Shown piece after piece: positions 22,474 through 40,252 of a stretch of DNA of 64,000 nt. The DNA comes from Strongylocentrotus purpuratus. Its lineage: Eukaryota > Echinodermata > Echinoidea > Camarodonta > Strongylocentrotidae. Location of the stretch: the NCBI RefSeq assembly GCF_000002235.5, contig NW_022145561.1, forward strand, positions 484,501 to 548,500. The letters are read 5' to 3'. Under the pieces are notes generated by a model, which was not told where the DNA came from, did no database searches, and saw nothing but the letters and a program-made list of their open reading frames with translations. The number at the start of each line of letters is the position of its first letter. Position 1 is the first letter of the stretch. Position numbers and translations under genes: made by a program.

Positions 22474-22663
22474 ATTGGTTGAACTGATGTGGTTTCCCTG
22501 GAAACGCCTCGACTAGTCTGTTTGTTGACTTGGAGCAAACTGGAGATTGGGAGGTCCTTATAAAGAGTGCTCTAACTGGCCAAACGGCATTAGAATCACA
22601 TTGCTTACGGCACATCATACGTTGCGAGCAGTTCGTGAAAATTTCACTACAAACAATCACATC
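22474..22663 (+). promoter_or_regulatory. a2 promoter and 5'UTR
   Basis: In order: an inverted CCAAT (ATTGG, 22474-22478), a near-palindromic X-box-like site GTTTCC-CT-GGAAAC (22492-22505), and TATAAAG at 22559-22565. Transcription is expected near 22590, giving a leader of about 75 bases before the ATG at 22664. X-boxes bind RFX factors that drive ciliary genes; that role here is inference. Confidence 0.65.
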
Positions 22664-25505
<2,842 letters not shown>

Positions 25506-28051
25506 ACATCTTTACGCTCTACTTAAAACGCAATCCCACAATCCTTATCAAAAGCACAAACATGGCAATATATTCTTGTATTGATTCAGAGTAAATCATT
25601 ATTTACAATATTACCTTGCAAAATTGGAATCTGCAGGCTCCATTCCGTTTTTTCGGCTATGATCTTGCAATATTTTGGGCTCAAACAATATTTGTTCGAA
25701 CCTAGCCCGCATTGAAATAAGGATTAAAATATCAACTTCAGAAGAAAATGAAACAGTTTCTTTGTTACGAATGTATTATTGATGTAAATGTAGTAATATT
25801 AAGTTGATGCTCAAGGAAGCGATAAGAGAAAGATTGAACGACAATGAATGATTGATTGATTGATTGATGAAGTGGTTGTTGTTTAGTGAATGAATGCGTC
25901 TGAGATTAAACGATGGACAAGACGAGGGATCGTTCATTTATTGATTGATCAAGATAGTAATGAAATGTGTCAGAGATTGGTTAAGAAATTCTTTACTGAG
26001 AATGAATGCGTTTGAGAATAAAGGATGAATCAATGTGCTGACTGGTTTTGAAAAAATTGATCCACAAGATGAGGGATTGGTTAATCATTAAAAGGTTAAC
26101 GGAGAGGTTGAGCATTGAATTAGAAATTGGTGTATTATTGAAAAGTTAATCCATCTATCTATCAACATTTCTTACTTGTCAACTGATCTGGATATTCATT
26201 TATGTTTCAGTCGATCCATTTAAATACCATATCGATCTACATGTATCTCTCTCTATATATTTATTTATCTATCTCTCTATCTAGTTAGTATTTATCTATG
26301 AACCGCCATGTTATCTTCAGTCTGACTAAATCTATATTTTGACCTAGGCCTTCATATTTATAACGTAATACGACGTAATCATATAGGGACTATTAAAAAT
26401 ATAATGATTCTATACTTTTTTAGGACAACAAGATGAAGTACATGTTTGTGTTCATTAATGTTCTTATATAAACTTCAAGAGTTTGGGAAGTCAAGAAATT
26501 TAGTAGAATGGGAATTTAAAAAAAAAAATTCTAGCAGAATCAAATGTTTCAAAGCTAAAGCAAACCATTGTACTAAGTGATATACACATGCTTAAAGCGC
26601 ATGAACATAATAATGTTTGTAAGGCGCCATTAAAGTCACTCGGTAACATTGTAGAAGGGTGATGAAAAAACTTCGTAAATTTCGTTTAAAATGTTTCTTA
26701 TCATATTCCTTTTACTGTACTAGCCCTCTAAGATGCAAACAAATCCTGATACAATTATCAAACCACAAAAATATTTATGGTTTCTTTGAAGGCGTTACTG
26801 TGCAACACCCTCTAACAGTAAATTATCCCAACCATTTTTGAATTTTCCCAACCATTTTCCCATGACAACAAAACACAAGACAAGCTTTTAGAAATCTGTC
26901 AACTCTTAAATGTCTGGAATGGTATACAAAGCCAATTCGTTGCTTTGTGACGATTTACATTCACCTACAATTTATTTAAATTGTAATTATATAATTGGGA
27001 GAATTAAGGAATCAATCAAATTCGTTTTTCATAATGTTAATCTTTAATAATGGTCTCTTTTCACTCAAACTTTCAGATTATCTTTAAATTGTCCTGTTGG
27101 TGATTGGGCGGGGGTGATTGACTGTCCAGGGGGTAATTATACTAGAACCCATTTATTTATCTTGAAGAGGAAAATAAATCAACAGCAGCTTAGTAGTGCT
27201 TGTATTTTTCACTTTATCATCTAAAATCAAAGAAATCTGACCCCTCCCCCTCCCTCCAAATTTTTTTTTTTTTTTTAATTTGAGGGCTCTCCAAAACTCT
27301 ACACGATTTAAGTAGTAAAATCATGATTGAGACGGATACGACATGAGCATACCCCCGCTTGTGGTGGGAAATCGCTACTTCGCCTGCTCCGCTGCCTGAG
27401 AGAGGCAGACGATAAACTAGGAAACCCGTCACGCTCACCAGACATCACGTCATTGATGACTCATCGGTCGTTCGCCGACGACGACATATCTTACGATCCC
27501 GCTTGAATAATTCCGGTCTTTGCATGTATACAATACGTGGTCTAGCTTTTCGTTTTGCATGAATAGGATATGTCATCAGAGAAGGCAGATTTCTAGGATC
27601 AACATAATATATGTAACTGCACCCTGTGTGTAGAATAAGATACACAGTCCCAATTTAATATGTAGCATGAATACCCAGGGGGAGGGGGGGGGTGGTGTAT
27701 TCATATATTAAGACATACGGGGGGTGCCGCTCTAATATGTCACTTTTTTCGCAAAAATACCTTAACATGGGTTCCATTTTTTAACTAAAATATCCCTAAA
27801 CGTGGGTACGGTTATTCAAAATTTCCTGAAAATGTGAAAAATGGGTTTTAATACTTCGAGAAAAATCCCCCAAAATGACCTATTAGAAATTGTATAGGGC
27901 TTCTGAGTATTCGCCTGAGATGAATAGTTTGAACAAAAACGTCTTGCAATCTATCGTACCCGCCTATAGCTCCTTGGACTCAAATCATGCTCCTATGTTT
28001 ACGTGTATACCGTTATGACATGATACTATATACTATATTAGCAAAGCCGTG
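25506..28051. other. a2 3' flank and spacer
   Basis: A candidate AATAAA lies at 26017-26022. A run of GATT repeats is near 25850-25870 and a C-rich/T-run block near 27240-27280. No gene recognised; small frames have no domain. Confidence 0.4.
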
Positions 28052-28616
28052 TTAACATAGAGGCCCGAATTCACAAAGCAAGGTTTGAGCTCAGACCAAG
28101 ATTTGAGCTCAAACCTCCTTTTGTTTCGCCAAACCTCCTTTTGTTCTTTACAAACCAGGTTTGTGAAAAACGCGTAAAACGCGTCATATGACGTACGAAA
28201 ACCAAGGTTTGTCGACAAACCTCCTTTGTGAATTCGGGCCATACAGTTTTGGCCGGAAACGCCCCCCCCCCCCCTCTCAAAAATGAAATGGAAGCTCTTA
28301 TCAACAATCATCTGAAAGAATATGTTTTGACTGTTCGTTACGTGATGATACAAAGTTTGCTGGGAAACCGCCTACTTTTGATATATTTGGTCAATTATCA
28401 TATCTATCCGGACTGGATAGATATCGCGTAGTCCCATTTACACCTTTCTGTGGACAGTGCTTGTAACTTTACCAAGACTGGGCCAAATTTCTTATCATTT
28501 TGATGATTCCAGAACCTTGCACACACTTATACTTAGATGATCAACCTTTTCTGATCGATTCCACAACGTCTCTTTCACAATGCAATCGCATGGCCAAAAC
28601 TGATCTATGCCTTTAA
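28052..28616 (+). mobile_element. TTAA MITE family, copy 2, split by another MITE
   Basis: TTAA at 28052-28055 and 28613-28616 bracket the element. Taking out the nested MITE (28062-28240) leaves about 386 bp, the same size as the other copies. The right half shares the CCAAGACTGGGCCAAATTT block. The size match after removal supports the nested-insertion reading. Confidence 0.65.
28062..28240. mobile_element. 179-bp MITE with GGCCCGAATTC ends, nested
   Basis: Perfect 17-base terminal inverted repeats GGCCCGAATTCACAAAG and CTTTGTGAATTCGGGCC. The interior carries AAACCTCCTTTTGTT-type direct repeats. Inserted close to the left end of the TTAA MITE; I could not define a clean target duplication. 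Confidence 0.7.
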
Positions 28617-29986
28617 TGGGCATTCGATATTATTATAATGGTGCAGGCGCTCATGTCATTAAGAAGATGCTGATGTGAAAGGCCTTGCATGACTCATCCG
28701 GCTGACATCATTAATGCATCTATGCAAATACTCTAGCCGATTCGCTTTATACAAAAGATAGATGCTAGAGATAGGGGTGGTGCGTACAGTAGTTTAGAGA
28801 CACAGACCCTTGTCAGTCGTTGTGCGTAACAGTGTCTGTATTCTGAGACTAGGCTGGTGACATACTGCATAGGCTCTGTACTTTATCTTATTTGACACAG
28901 CCAGCATCTGACGGAGCTAGGCTTTTTTTGGGGGGGGGGGAGGAGAGAATTAAATTGGTATTCCAAGGTAGTCGTAAAAGATGATGACTATGGAAATGAC
29001 TACACTGTGCGTTGATTAATCAGTCTTCAGACGAGATATTTATTTAAAATCGACCGGATATTGCAGATAGAAGCAAGACCATCAAATAAGTCCCTATTTG
29101 AGTCCTGCATTATTCATTCTCTACCAACGGACACGCCATTTCTCTGCTATTGAATTATGTTAATACAAGAAATTCCCCTTGAGGAAATATAATGATACCA
29201 TTGGGGCGTACCATAATTTATTTGTGTCGAAATAATTAGCAATCAAAATGTCCTATCCATCATGATAGGCCTCCATACTCGGAAGGCTCCCTTGATTGTA
29301 AGAGCAATATCATCTTATGGTGGCGATGTGAGAGGATGCCTTGGAAAGAAGGTTATAAGAATCCGCATGCTGCCTCGTCATCATCGGACTCGATGAGTCA
29401 TATGATGAGTATGACCGCCTGGGTGATGTGGGGATGGATGCTTAGATGAGCCGGTTGACGAGAGGGAGCGCGAGAAAGAAACATATCACAATCTTTCTTG
29501 TCTGCCAATATTGAATGATATAATTTTGTTATTTTTGCGTTATTTAAAAATATATAAATTATCATTTATTTTACTTCATATACTCTTCAAATGTAGCTGT
29601 AGAGAGGTGAAAAAGGCTAATAAAGATAAAGTATTGTCAATATGAAATAATGACGTCATCGCCTAATTCCACATTCAAGCACTGCGTGAGTGACGTGTAG
29701 GGTGTGACGTGCAGAGTGTGACTAATATGTGATTGTACGGTGCTTGGGAGCAAGACTAGGCAACGGCTAAGGTACAAAGTGCAATAGTGTATATTTACTA
29801 CTTAAATTTGGTCCAATGCCAGTTCGTCTAATCACGTTTGTGCTATGAAAGGCGTAGTGCAGTGATTTGATTGAAGAAGGAGGGGCACCTTTGTAGTTAT
29901 GGATCTCTCGCGTAGGTCCATGGTCTGGTCTTCTGTACTATCCGACTTGTCCAATGTAATTAATGTATTCCCAGTCAATGGGACCT
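28617..29986. other. Spacer between a2 and a3
   Basis: No gene, promoter or clear repeat; one G run at about 28931-28940. Confidence 0.35.
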
Positions 29987-30532
29987 TTAAAGGTACTATG
30001 TCCCTTTTGCAGCCAACCTCAAATGCTGTAGAACTTTGCAGGAATTATGAATATGTCATGTATGTCCTATCTGTGAAATTTAAACGTTAGCAGTGTCCTC
30101 ATATTCAAATTATGCAAGGAAACCCGTTTACTTGCTAGACTTCACTGTCAGACACTATTGAGTGACTGACTGGCTTTTTTCTTCTTTGGTAATAACATAC
30201 ATGAAAAGAGTTGTAGATTCTAAAGGATACATGAGCATTTGTCTACATCAATAACCCACTTCTTGTGATGGCCAAGACTAAACTGATTGAATCTTTGCGC
30301 AGCATAAAACGTATGACCATTCGGTACAATTGTCTGAAAATCAAGACTATTACTTTTGGGCTCTATAGCCCTAAAGTCGATTTGACAACTAATAGTTGTT
30401 ATTTTCCCACTTGAAGACGTTTTCAAGCCCCATCTTTTTTAGGAAAGTTCTAAATAAGTATTATCTTTCAAATGCAGTTGGAATTTAACTTTTTCATTTT
30501 TTGGGCCTGCAAATGGGACATATTACCTTTAA
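29987..30532. mobile_element. TTAA-flanked MITE
   Basis: TTAA then AGGTACTATGTCCC on the left; GGGACATATTACCT then TTAA on the right. CTTTTGCAG/CTGCAAA also pair near the ends. About 546 bp and non-coding. The ends resemble those of the element in a1 intron 3. Confidence 0.6.
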
Positions 30533-30609
30533 TATTGACAAATTGACAAAGTAATGAAAATGAAAAGAAGAGTAGTCTAACGGTGTTTGGCGAAAAGCAA
30601 AGGGAAACT

Positions 30610-30795
30610 GGTATTAGACTAAGTGGCAATTCACTGCAATTTTGTCAACTCGATCTGGTGATTGGATGAACGAGGGAGGGGAGGGGGTCACCTTTCTGAC
30701 AGGTAGAAGTAAGGCCAGACAACAAGGCCAAAGGGCATTGAGTGGGGGGACATGATCAGAAAAGTTTGTGTACGTTTTTGTACGTTCCCTCTCCT
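30610..30795 (+). repeat. Dispersed repeat, copy also in a3 intron 2
   Basis: The block with CCTTTCTGACAGGTAGAAG and GGCCAGACAACAAGGCCAA recurs at about 34551-34740 in a3 intron 2 in the same orientation, with scattered differences. Nature unknown. (TC)n and (TCTG)n microsatellites follow at 31060-31140. Confidence 0.6.
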
Positions 30796-31143
30796 CTTTC
30801 CTTCTAAAATACTGTCTTTCACGTTTGTCCTCTGTCTGTGAGGGCGCTGGGGATCGGGAGAGGGGGGGGGGGGTCGATCGGACAAATATTGGGGATCAGA
30901 GGAGGGCAGAGGATAATCCTGCACACGTCACTATCGAAGTGGATTGGGGATTGATGATACGATACTCTTATCATGGACCTGATTGCAAATTATCTCTCCC
31001 CAATTGCTCCCCGTCTGTAGGCCTCGCCTCGACTGCAAATGGTTTGTGCCTGCAAACTACTCTCTCGCTCTCTCTCCCCTTCTCTGTGTATCTGTCTGTA
31101 TGTCTGTCTGTCTGTCTCTCTATCTCTCTCTCTCTCTCTGGTT

Positions 31144-31794
31144 TTATTTATTTATTTATTTATTTATTTCTAATCTTTTGACAGGGTAGCCCATTCACCA
31201 ACAAGTAGTGGTCTTCCATGGGGCCCTGAATGAACATGAACATATTTACATCGGTTATAACGTTTATACAAAACAGTTAAAAAATATAATACTCATTTGC
31301 AAAATAAACGTATATCATTAACTTTGTAAACAGTAATGTCAATAGGAAAATATTGATTAAGTCGCAATAATGAATAAGTCATGTTAATATTACAGAACAT
31401 GCACGCAGTGTATGTTCGGCTGAGCCATTCACAAATTACAAATTGCAACTTTCAATCAATCAATCTCTTAAAAAATTAACAGAGGAAGCCGTTCTCAACG
31501 AATTATCTAGCTTATTCCATTCAAATATGGAAGAAACAATAGGGCTACACTTATAACAATCAGGGTGAAATCTAGGCACACGTAAACACCCACTGTCTAT
31601 TTGCCTTGTATGATGCTCAATAGCTCATGTACATCATTAGGATTGATTAAGCCTACCTGAAGGTATTATAAGGTGCTAGGTTATGAACGCATTTATATAT
31701 CATCATAACGCGACTTAACTCAAACCGCTTGTCAAATCAGCCGACGGTGTGTCATAATATGTCTTGTTCAATATTATTCTTGCGGTCCTCTTTT
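31144..31794 (-). mobile_element. LINE 3' fragment, same family as 12656-13804
   Basis: Read on the minus strand it begins in reverse-transcriptase thumb sequence (GAGGACCGCAAGAATAATAT) and ends in an (AAAT)n tail at 31144-31170. It lacks an internal piece present in the other copy (around the SADLFTSLKW segment) and carries further differences, so it is dead. Its 5' truncation point abuts a long (TC)n microsatellite (31800-31875). Confidence 0.75.
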
Positions 31795-31816
31795 GGTTCT
31801 CCTTCTCTCTCTCTCC

Positions 31817-31879
<63 letters not shown>

Positions 31880-32137
31880 CGTCCCCAGAGGTTGGCCTGT
31901 ACAAGTAGGTCCATGGTACAACTATTTGTATATGAGGGCCATTGTGATGGGGTCATATAGCGTCAAGTCCTCCTACCACGATCTGAAATCCGTGTACTAA
32001 GAGTTGTGGGTGAAAATACAGCATTGGTGATACATGCAGGCAGGGTACCCTAGCCAGCCCATCGAACGGTAGCATCCCGAGTTCATTGCGAGGGTCTTTC
32101 ATTCCAGTCTATATAAAGTTCAATCAAGGGGTTATAA

Positions 32138-32351
32138 CACTATGAATATGACTGACAAAGAAAGCGGACAAAATATACAGTTCCTCAGGTAGACAAAGGA
32201 ACATCCCTTCACTGCTATTATGTAAAAATGTGTAGAACAGGTGTCACATGCATATTCACCTTTTTACATAATAGCAGTGAAGGGATGTTCCTTTGTCTAC
32301 CTGAGGAACTGTATATTTTGTCCGCTTTCTTTGTCAGTCATATTCATAGTG
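32138..32351. mobile_element. CACTA-like MITE with perfect 91-bp arms
   Basis: The left arm 32138-32228 is the exact reverse complement of the right arm 32261-32351, with a 32-base loop. The ends read CACTATG and CATAGTG, and TAA stands on both sides. CACTA termini with a 3-bp duplication are the signature of CACTA/EnSpm transposons. Arm identity without any mismatch suggests a recent insertion. Confidence 0.8.
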
Positions 32352-32960
32352 TAAATTGACAACTCCTTGGTATGGTATGATACACTCACTGGGGATATGT
32401 GGAGGCCACCCGCCCATGGAAGGAAGGTCATAATATTTAGCAAATTTTAATATGCTGGCAAAATAAAATCCGACTGCCATCTTTGGATTTTAATCAATGA
32501 TGGTATGAAATAATTAAAAAATCAGTATGATGTCGATTCAGTTTAACAGTATTTGTTTGACCAAAAGAAAGGTGAAACGTTTTTTACAATATTACTCATC
32601 GTTAAATTCTATTTTGAATCGCAAAGGAATGAAAAATTATTTCAAATAAAAATAATATTATACATGGGGAGAATTAGGCCTACTCTTCTCTGGTCTACTA
32701 TATTTTAACAAGGGACCTGCATATATATGGCTTGTCTCGTGAAGGGAAATCAAAAGAAAGCGTCCGAGTATGGTTTGACAAAGCGTGATATTGATTGACT
32801 GGAGTTGTACCGTAATTATATCCCAACGATCGATAGGTCGTTACGTAATAATTCAATCTCTGAATCTGGCTAGTCTATGATCCATTCAAGATAGCTTGTG
32901 TCGTCGCACGTGCGAAGGACGCTCCTATGCATTCATTCGTGGAAGGTTGACTAGAGTAAA

Positions 32961-33020
<60 letters not shown>

Positions 33021-33720
33021 GATGATGATGATGATGTTGGTAGTGGTGATCGATGGTGTAGGTTATAGGTCGAATACGTCTGCTAACGGGACGTAATTAA
33101 TGATAAGCCAAATGGACTAAGTTCTCGTTAGATCAGGGATATTTAAACTCACATATCCCTGGTTAGATCATATCCTCATTTGATATATAGCGGTAGGCCA
33201 GATTTATAATGTTCATAATTGTCTATTCATGCAGTATACATTGCGCCATTCTAAGGTGTTATCTAGGTTATCAGTGTTGAAATACAGGTCAATGGAGGAA
33301 TACAGCCTCTCGACAAACATTACCAAAAAAAAACAAAAAAACACCCGCCATAATTCGAAACCGCTCTGGAGAAATGCAAACAGACATTGAACTGGGAGGT
33401 TAAATGGTAGTCTGTCATTGCGGACTCCTTGTCGCATTGCCGTGAGAAAAAAAAATCTTGTTACGCTCAATCAACAGTCGGTCCCGTTTTTCATTTTGTT
33501 GTTTCTTTTAGTAGACAACTGCCATAATATGAGGGGAATAATGTTTCCCGTATATGAGTTCATGTTGCCCAATAGTTCTTTGATAACATGAACATGTGGA
33601 GCAGGGGAGGGGGCTGCAAGAAGCTTCTTAACTACAAATAGTTTTATTCTGCCTGCATTTTAAGGCTAGCTCAGAAGATGGCGGGTCAGAGGTCTTGAAT
33701 CTCGAGCCGTTTGTAGAAAA
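32352..33720. other. a3 upstream spacer with (ATG)n
   Basis: A GAT/ATG microsatellite lies at 32962-33036. No gene recognised. Confidence 0.4.
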
Positions 33721-33727
33721 TGGCGGG

Positions 33728-33950
33728 GTCGTCCTTGGCAACGAATATAGCGACGAACGCTACTTTAATGTTTGGGCCAATCAGAACGCGGTGATGAGAA
33801 GGAGTATATATACTCGGATGAGACCCTGGTTACAGCAGTTTGTTTCTCTACACCAAACCATCAAATTGACACGAGAAGTCCTGACTATTTTGCTTTGAAT
33901 ACATCCTTTAATTTCATCTTCAAGTATTCAACTTCACCAAATCTACAATC
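33728..33950 (+). promoter_or_regulatory. a3 promoter and 5'UTR
   Basis: X-box-like GTCGTC-CTT-GGCAAC (33728-33742), CCAAT (33777-33781) and TATATATA (33805-33812) in compact order. Transcription is expected near 33838, giving a leader of about 110 bases before the ATG at 33951. Confidence 0.65.
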
Positions 33951-36399
<2,449 letters not shown>

Positions 36400-36514
36400 A
36401 CATTCCATCAATTAGCCGCGCATGGCTGACATTCAGACCAAATATAGTTTATAACCCGAACAAATTGGCGTAAAATTTCACAATGCTCCAATCTCAATTT
36501 TATTTTTCTCACAA

Positions 36515-36520
36515 AATAAA
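36515..36520 (+). terminator. a3 candidate poly(A) signal
   Basis: AATAAA 116 bases after the stop in the context ACAAAATAAAAGACAATGG. The same position in a6 is intact (59762-59767) and in a4 reads AATGAA (44783-44788). Confidence 0.65.
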
Positions 36521-36838
36521 AGACAATGGATGCCTAGTTCTAGTGTCTATGTTTTGTAAACATCTTTTATATATATATCTTCATGTACATTTTTTTTAAT
36601 GTAAGCATTATCTACATCCAACAGTGCGGCCTTAAAAATATAGTAAATTATTTCGTATTTCAATGATATATTGCCTGTTTGTTGCAATTTTATCACCAGA
36701 GAATGTCTGCTAATTTAATAGTTTCAGATTGTTTGACAGAAAATACAGCGTGCAAATATGTGACAACTTGATGATTCCGGGTGTAAAATGAGAACCTGAC
36801 AGTTCACTACACTGCAAGATAATAGAATACCGAAGCTA

Positions 36839-37201
36839 TGATGTCATTAAAATCTTTTTTTAGAATTTGTCAATTTTGTTTTCATTTTCCGAAAGAACAT
36901 CAAAAATAATATCAAAATGTCGAAAACCGATTGAATATGTTAAGTATTGGCTGAGATATGACCATCTGAATGAATATATTCCCTATAGGAGCTCAGTGTT
37001 AAATGCTCTGGCTCGTATTTGGTTAGGAGCCAGAGCATATAACACTGAGTTCCCATAGGACATTCATTCAGATGGTCATATCTCAGCCAATACTCAATAT
37101 TCGATTGGTTTTCGACATTTGGATATTATTTTGGATGCTCTTTCTGAAAATGAAGAAAATATTGAGAAATTCTAAAAATTGATTTTTTTTTTATGACGTC
37201 A
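36839..37201. mobile_element. 363-bp hairpin MITE downstream of a3
   Basis: The arms run from TGATGTCA (36839) to TGACGTCA (37201) and pair almost throughout, for example TTGGCTGAGATATGACCATC with its inverse and GCTCTGGCTC/GAGCCAGAGC at the loop. It is absent from the homologous a4 and a6 blocks, so it inserted after those copies separated, or was lost from them. Confidence 0.75.
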
Positions 37202-37597
37202 CACTCACACTTCACCACTCTATGAAGTTACATGAAACCAGTTTTTGATTAATGAAATCAACAATGAAGAGTTATTGTTATAGTGGGGGTTGCGGAGTGG
37301 TGTTTGTGATGAGTTTAAATGCTGGTGATGCTTGGTTTTTGATGGTATTAAATAAGATGATTAGTGGGAGGATGAGAATGTGACGATAATGATGTTGACG
37401 ATTAAAATGATGGTATGGTAGTAATCTATTCCCTTGCCGACGTGTCTTTGGCGGCAAAAAGAGTGAAAAGGAAAATCCGTACGAATGTCGTTTGATGTAC
37501 AATGTTAGATGTAATCCTCATGAAGTTATCAGACCTGAATCACAGGGACTATTATAAAAGAAACACTAATAATTATGAATGTATGGTGGCTATGACG

Positions 37598-37799
37598 TCA
37601 TGATGATGATGATAATGATGATGATGATGGTGATGATGATGGTGATAATGATAATGATGTGATGATGGTGATGGTGATGGTGATGGTGATAGAGATGATG
37701 ATGATGATAATGATGTAGATGATGATGATGATGATAATGATGATGGTGATGATGATGATGATGATGATGATGTTGACGATGATAGCGATGATGGTAGTG

Positions 37800-37831
<32 letters not shown>

Positions 37832-37862
37832 GATGATGATGATGATTGATGATGATGATGAT

Positions 37863-37893
<31 letters not shown>

Positions 37894-37919
37894 GTTGACG
37901 ATGATAGCGATGATGGTGG

Positions 37920-37951
<32 letters not shown>

Positions 37952-38010
37952 GATGATGATGATGATTGATGATGATGATGATGATGATGATGATTGATGA
38001 TGATGATGAT

Positions 38011-38042
<32 letters not shown>

Positions 38043-38160
38043 TTGACGATGATAGCGATGATGGTGGTGATGATGATGATGATAATAACGATAATAATGA
38101 TGATGATAATGTTGTAGATGATGTTGTAGATGATGATGATAACGATAATAATTATAATAA
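37598..38160. repeat. (GAT)n/(TGATGA)n microsatellite
   Basis: About 560 bases of imperfect GAT repeats with interspersed GTTGACGATGATAGCGATG blocks that recur three times, so larger units have been duplicated within the array. The 214-residue minus-strand frame of Ile/His/Ser runs is an artefact of the repeat. Confidence 0.85.
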
Positions 38161-38439
38161 CGATTGTTGATGATGGGGAAGAATAATAATGTTTACTGGT
38201 GATGATGATTCTGTATGTATAATGTTTGCTAGGTGTAAACATTAAAAGATTATGATGGTCCTGTAATCATTTGTTGATGATGGTAACTGGCTAAGAAGAG
38301 TGTTACCAATATCTCTATTATTTTAAATACACTTAGCACACACGCACACTCACAAAGTGGATACTCGTTGTATCTATAATTAAGATTTTCAATATAAACT
38401 CATGTTTCATTCCTCAAAATAGACATTAATTCATCCTCT

Positions 38440-38833
38440 TTAAAGAGAAGGTTGAGTTCTGGGGTGAGGTGAAAAATATTTTTTTGTGCGTTTTCATTAT
38501 TATGCAAGTGTGGAAGAACATCAGAGGCAAAAATGTTTCCTGATAAGCGTGGCTCATCAAATGCCTTCATATTCTAAATATCATGACAAGTAACAGCTTA
38601 AAAATGAGACCCGATTTGTATGCCACATGTTTGTGTAGTCCCATATACATCTTTCTGTGTACAGTGCTTAATACTTTACCAAGACTGGGCGAAAATTCTC
38701 ATCATTTTGATGACTCCAGAACCTTGCAGTACACACCAATACTTACATGCTACATGATCAATCTTTTCTGATCGATTCCACACAGTTTCTTTTACAATGC
38801 AATCGCATGACCAGAACTCAACTTTATCTTTAA
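38440..38833 (+). mobile_element. TTAA MITE family, copy 3
   Basis: TTAAAGAGAAGGTTGAGTTC on the left, GAACTCAACTTTATCTTTAA on the right, TTAA at both ends, and the shared TAGTCCCATATACATCTTTC block inside. Confidence 0.8.
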
Positions 38834-40252
38834 GATGATACGCAATTGGAATCGTACAATACATGATTGAGTATACCTGAGTCTTTGAAAGAAAATTGCA
38901 AACTGGGGCAATTGGCCATTCAACGGTTAATGGGCATTCCCATCTGTGACAGTCGAGTCAAGATCAACGAATGAAAAGAAGAAATGCACTCACTAAAGAC
39001 AGGAAAGGAAGGCATCTTGACCGTACATGCTTGGTAAACACCATGCAGTTCTGAGAACACAGTTGACATCCAGAGCTTTATCCTCCTCATTAGGTTCTCA
39101 TTCCTTGTTTTCATTGTTGAACAAGAATTTCTTACAAATACAAATGTCATTAACATTTTTTCCAATTCAATTCAATTCATTTATTTTTCCTCTTTCAATT
39201 GATCATTTTTACAATGATGGTACTTTTTAACATATATTTACATATTCATAAGATCAATTTGCACAATACAATACATTAACAAAATAAACATGAAATTGAA
39301 AGGGAAGGATGGCCGACTAAAAAGCAGAGCTTGTAGGGTGTAAGCCCCCCTGTATAAGTAATTATTATGAATTATTATTTATGAGAAGAAAACCAATGAC
39401 TGATTCAGTAATACAAAAATCATTTTTAAAGGCCCACTGCACTACTTGTAGCTACTTGCGCCCTCTATATAACAAACCATGCCTAATCGGTGACCATTGG
39501 TCCCCCATGATCCTCTTTTTCTTATGTTAACTGAGAGCTGAGTTGATGAGATAACCACATGTCCAGTGACCTTGCAGGGCAGTCTAATCCCTCCTGTAAA
39601 CTATGGCAGATACGCTTTAAATGCAAAACAATGATAAATACATACATGTATATAAAAAGAAACAATCAAAGTTACACAAACATCGAAGTTGAATAAAGTC
39701 ACACTACAAATTATATTTGATTGGGGAATGCAACAGCCTAGTCACTATTCATTTGAATAGTTACTTGCTCCTTTTTGCATTTTTAAACGGTTAAAATGAA
39801 TGCATGCCTACCAATCGGGGACCAATATAGCGTGAAAGTTGAAAAAAGAGAAGATTTTAATTGATGTTGGTGAAATAATATTTTTCCTTTAATTTCATGT
39901 ATATTTTACATATATTTCTATCGACAATTTAAATTAGATCTTTGAACAACAAAGCGTGTTCACTTTTCTCTCTTTTTGCTGAGTATACATACATGTATGA
40001 CACATATATCTATATATGCATATGTATATATTATATATAATATGTAGGTATATGGTGAAAAAAAGGTCCACGTATTGAAAGATATATATGCGGTTTATTC
40101 GTCTTCTTCAAATCTAGCTCAGGTTTGAAACACTTTTTTTTTAGATGGACCAGGGAAATGAGAGTTTAAACTCTCATCTCCCTGGATGGATCATAAACCT
40201 TGTGAATTTCCCTGCCTACAGAAATCTACAAAAGACACCAGACTTGAGATAA
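38834..40252. other. Spacer between a3 and a4
   Basis: The 38930-39130 part (CATGCAGTTCTGAGA, ACAGTTGACATCC, CTCATTCCTTGTTTTCATT) is homologous to 46020-46090 and 61890-61970, so it belongs to the tandem-duplicated downstream block. The 40000-40250 part is homologous to 47240-47540 upstream of a5, including a small palindrome GAGAGTTTAAACTCTC. No gene. Confidence 0.55.

Larger units (their letters stand above)
36400..38439 (+). repeat. a3 downstream block, homologous to a4 and a6 blocks
   Basis: Shared words such as TAAACATCTTT, GACAACTTGATGATTC and GATGTAATCCTCATGAAGTT show homology to 44520-45300 and 59509-60240. A hairpin element (36839-37201) and a long GAT microsatellite (about 37598-38160) interrupt it. 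Confidence 0.65.

Noticed and set aside
37598-38242. 214-residue frame of Ile/His/Ser runs
   Set aside because: Product of the GAT microsatellite.
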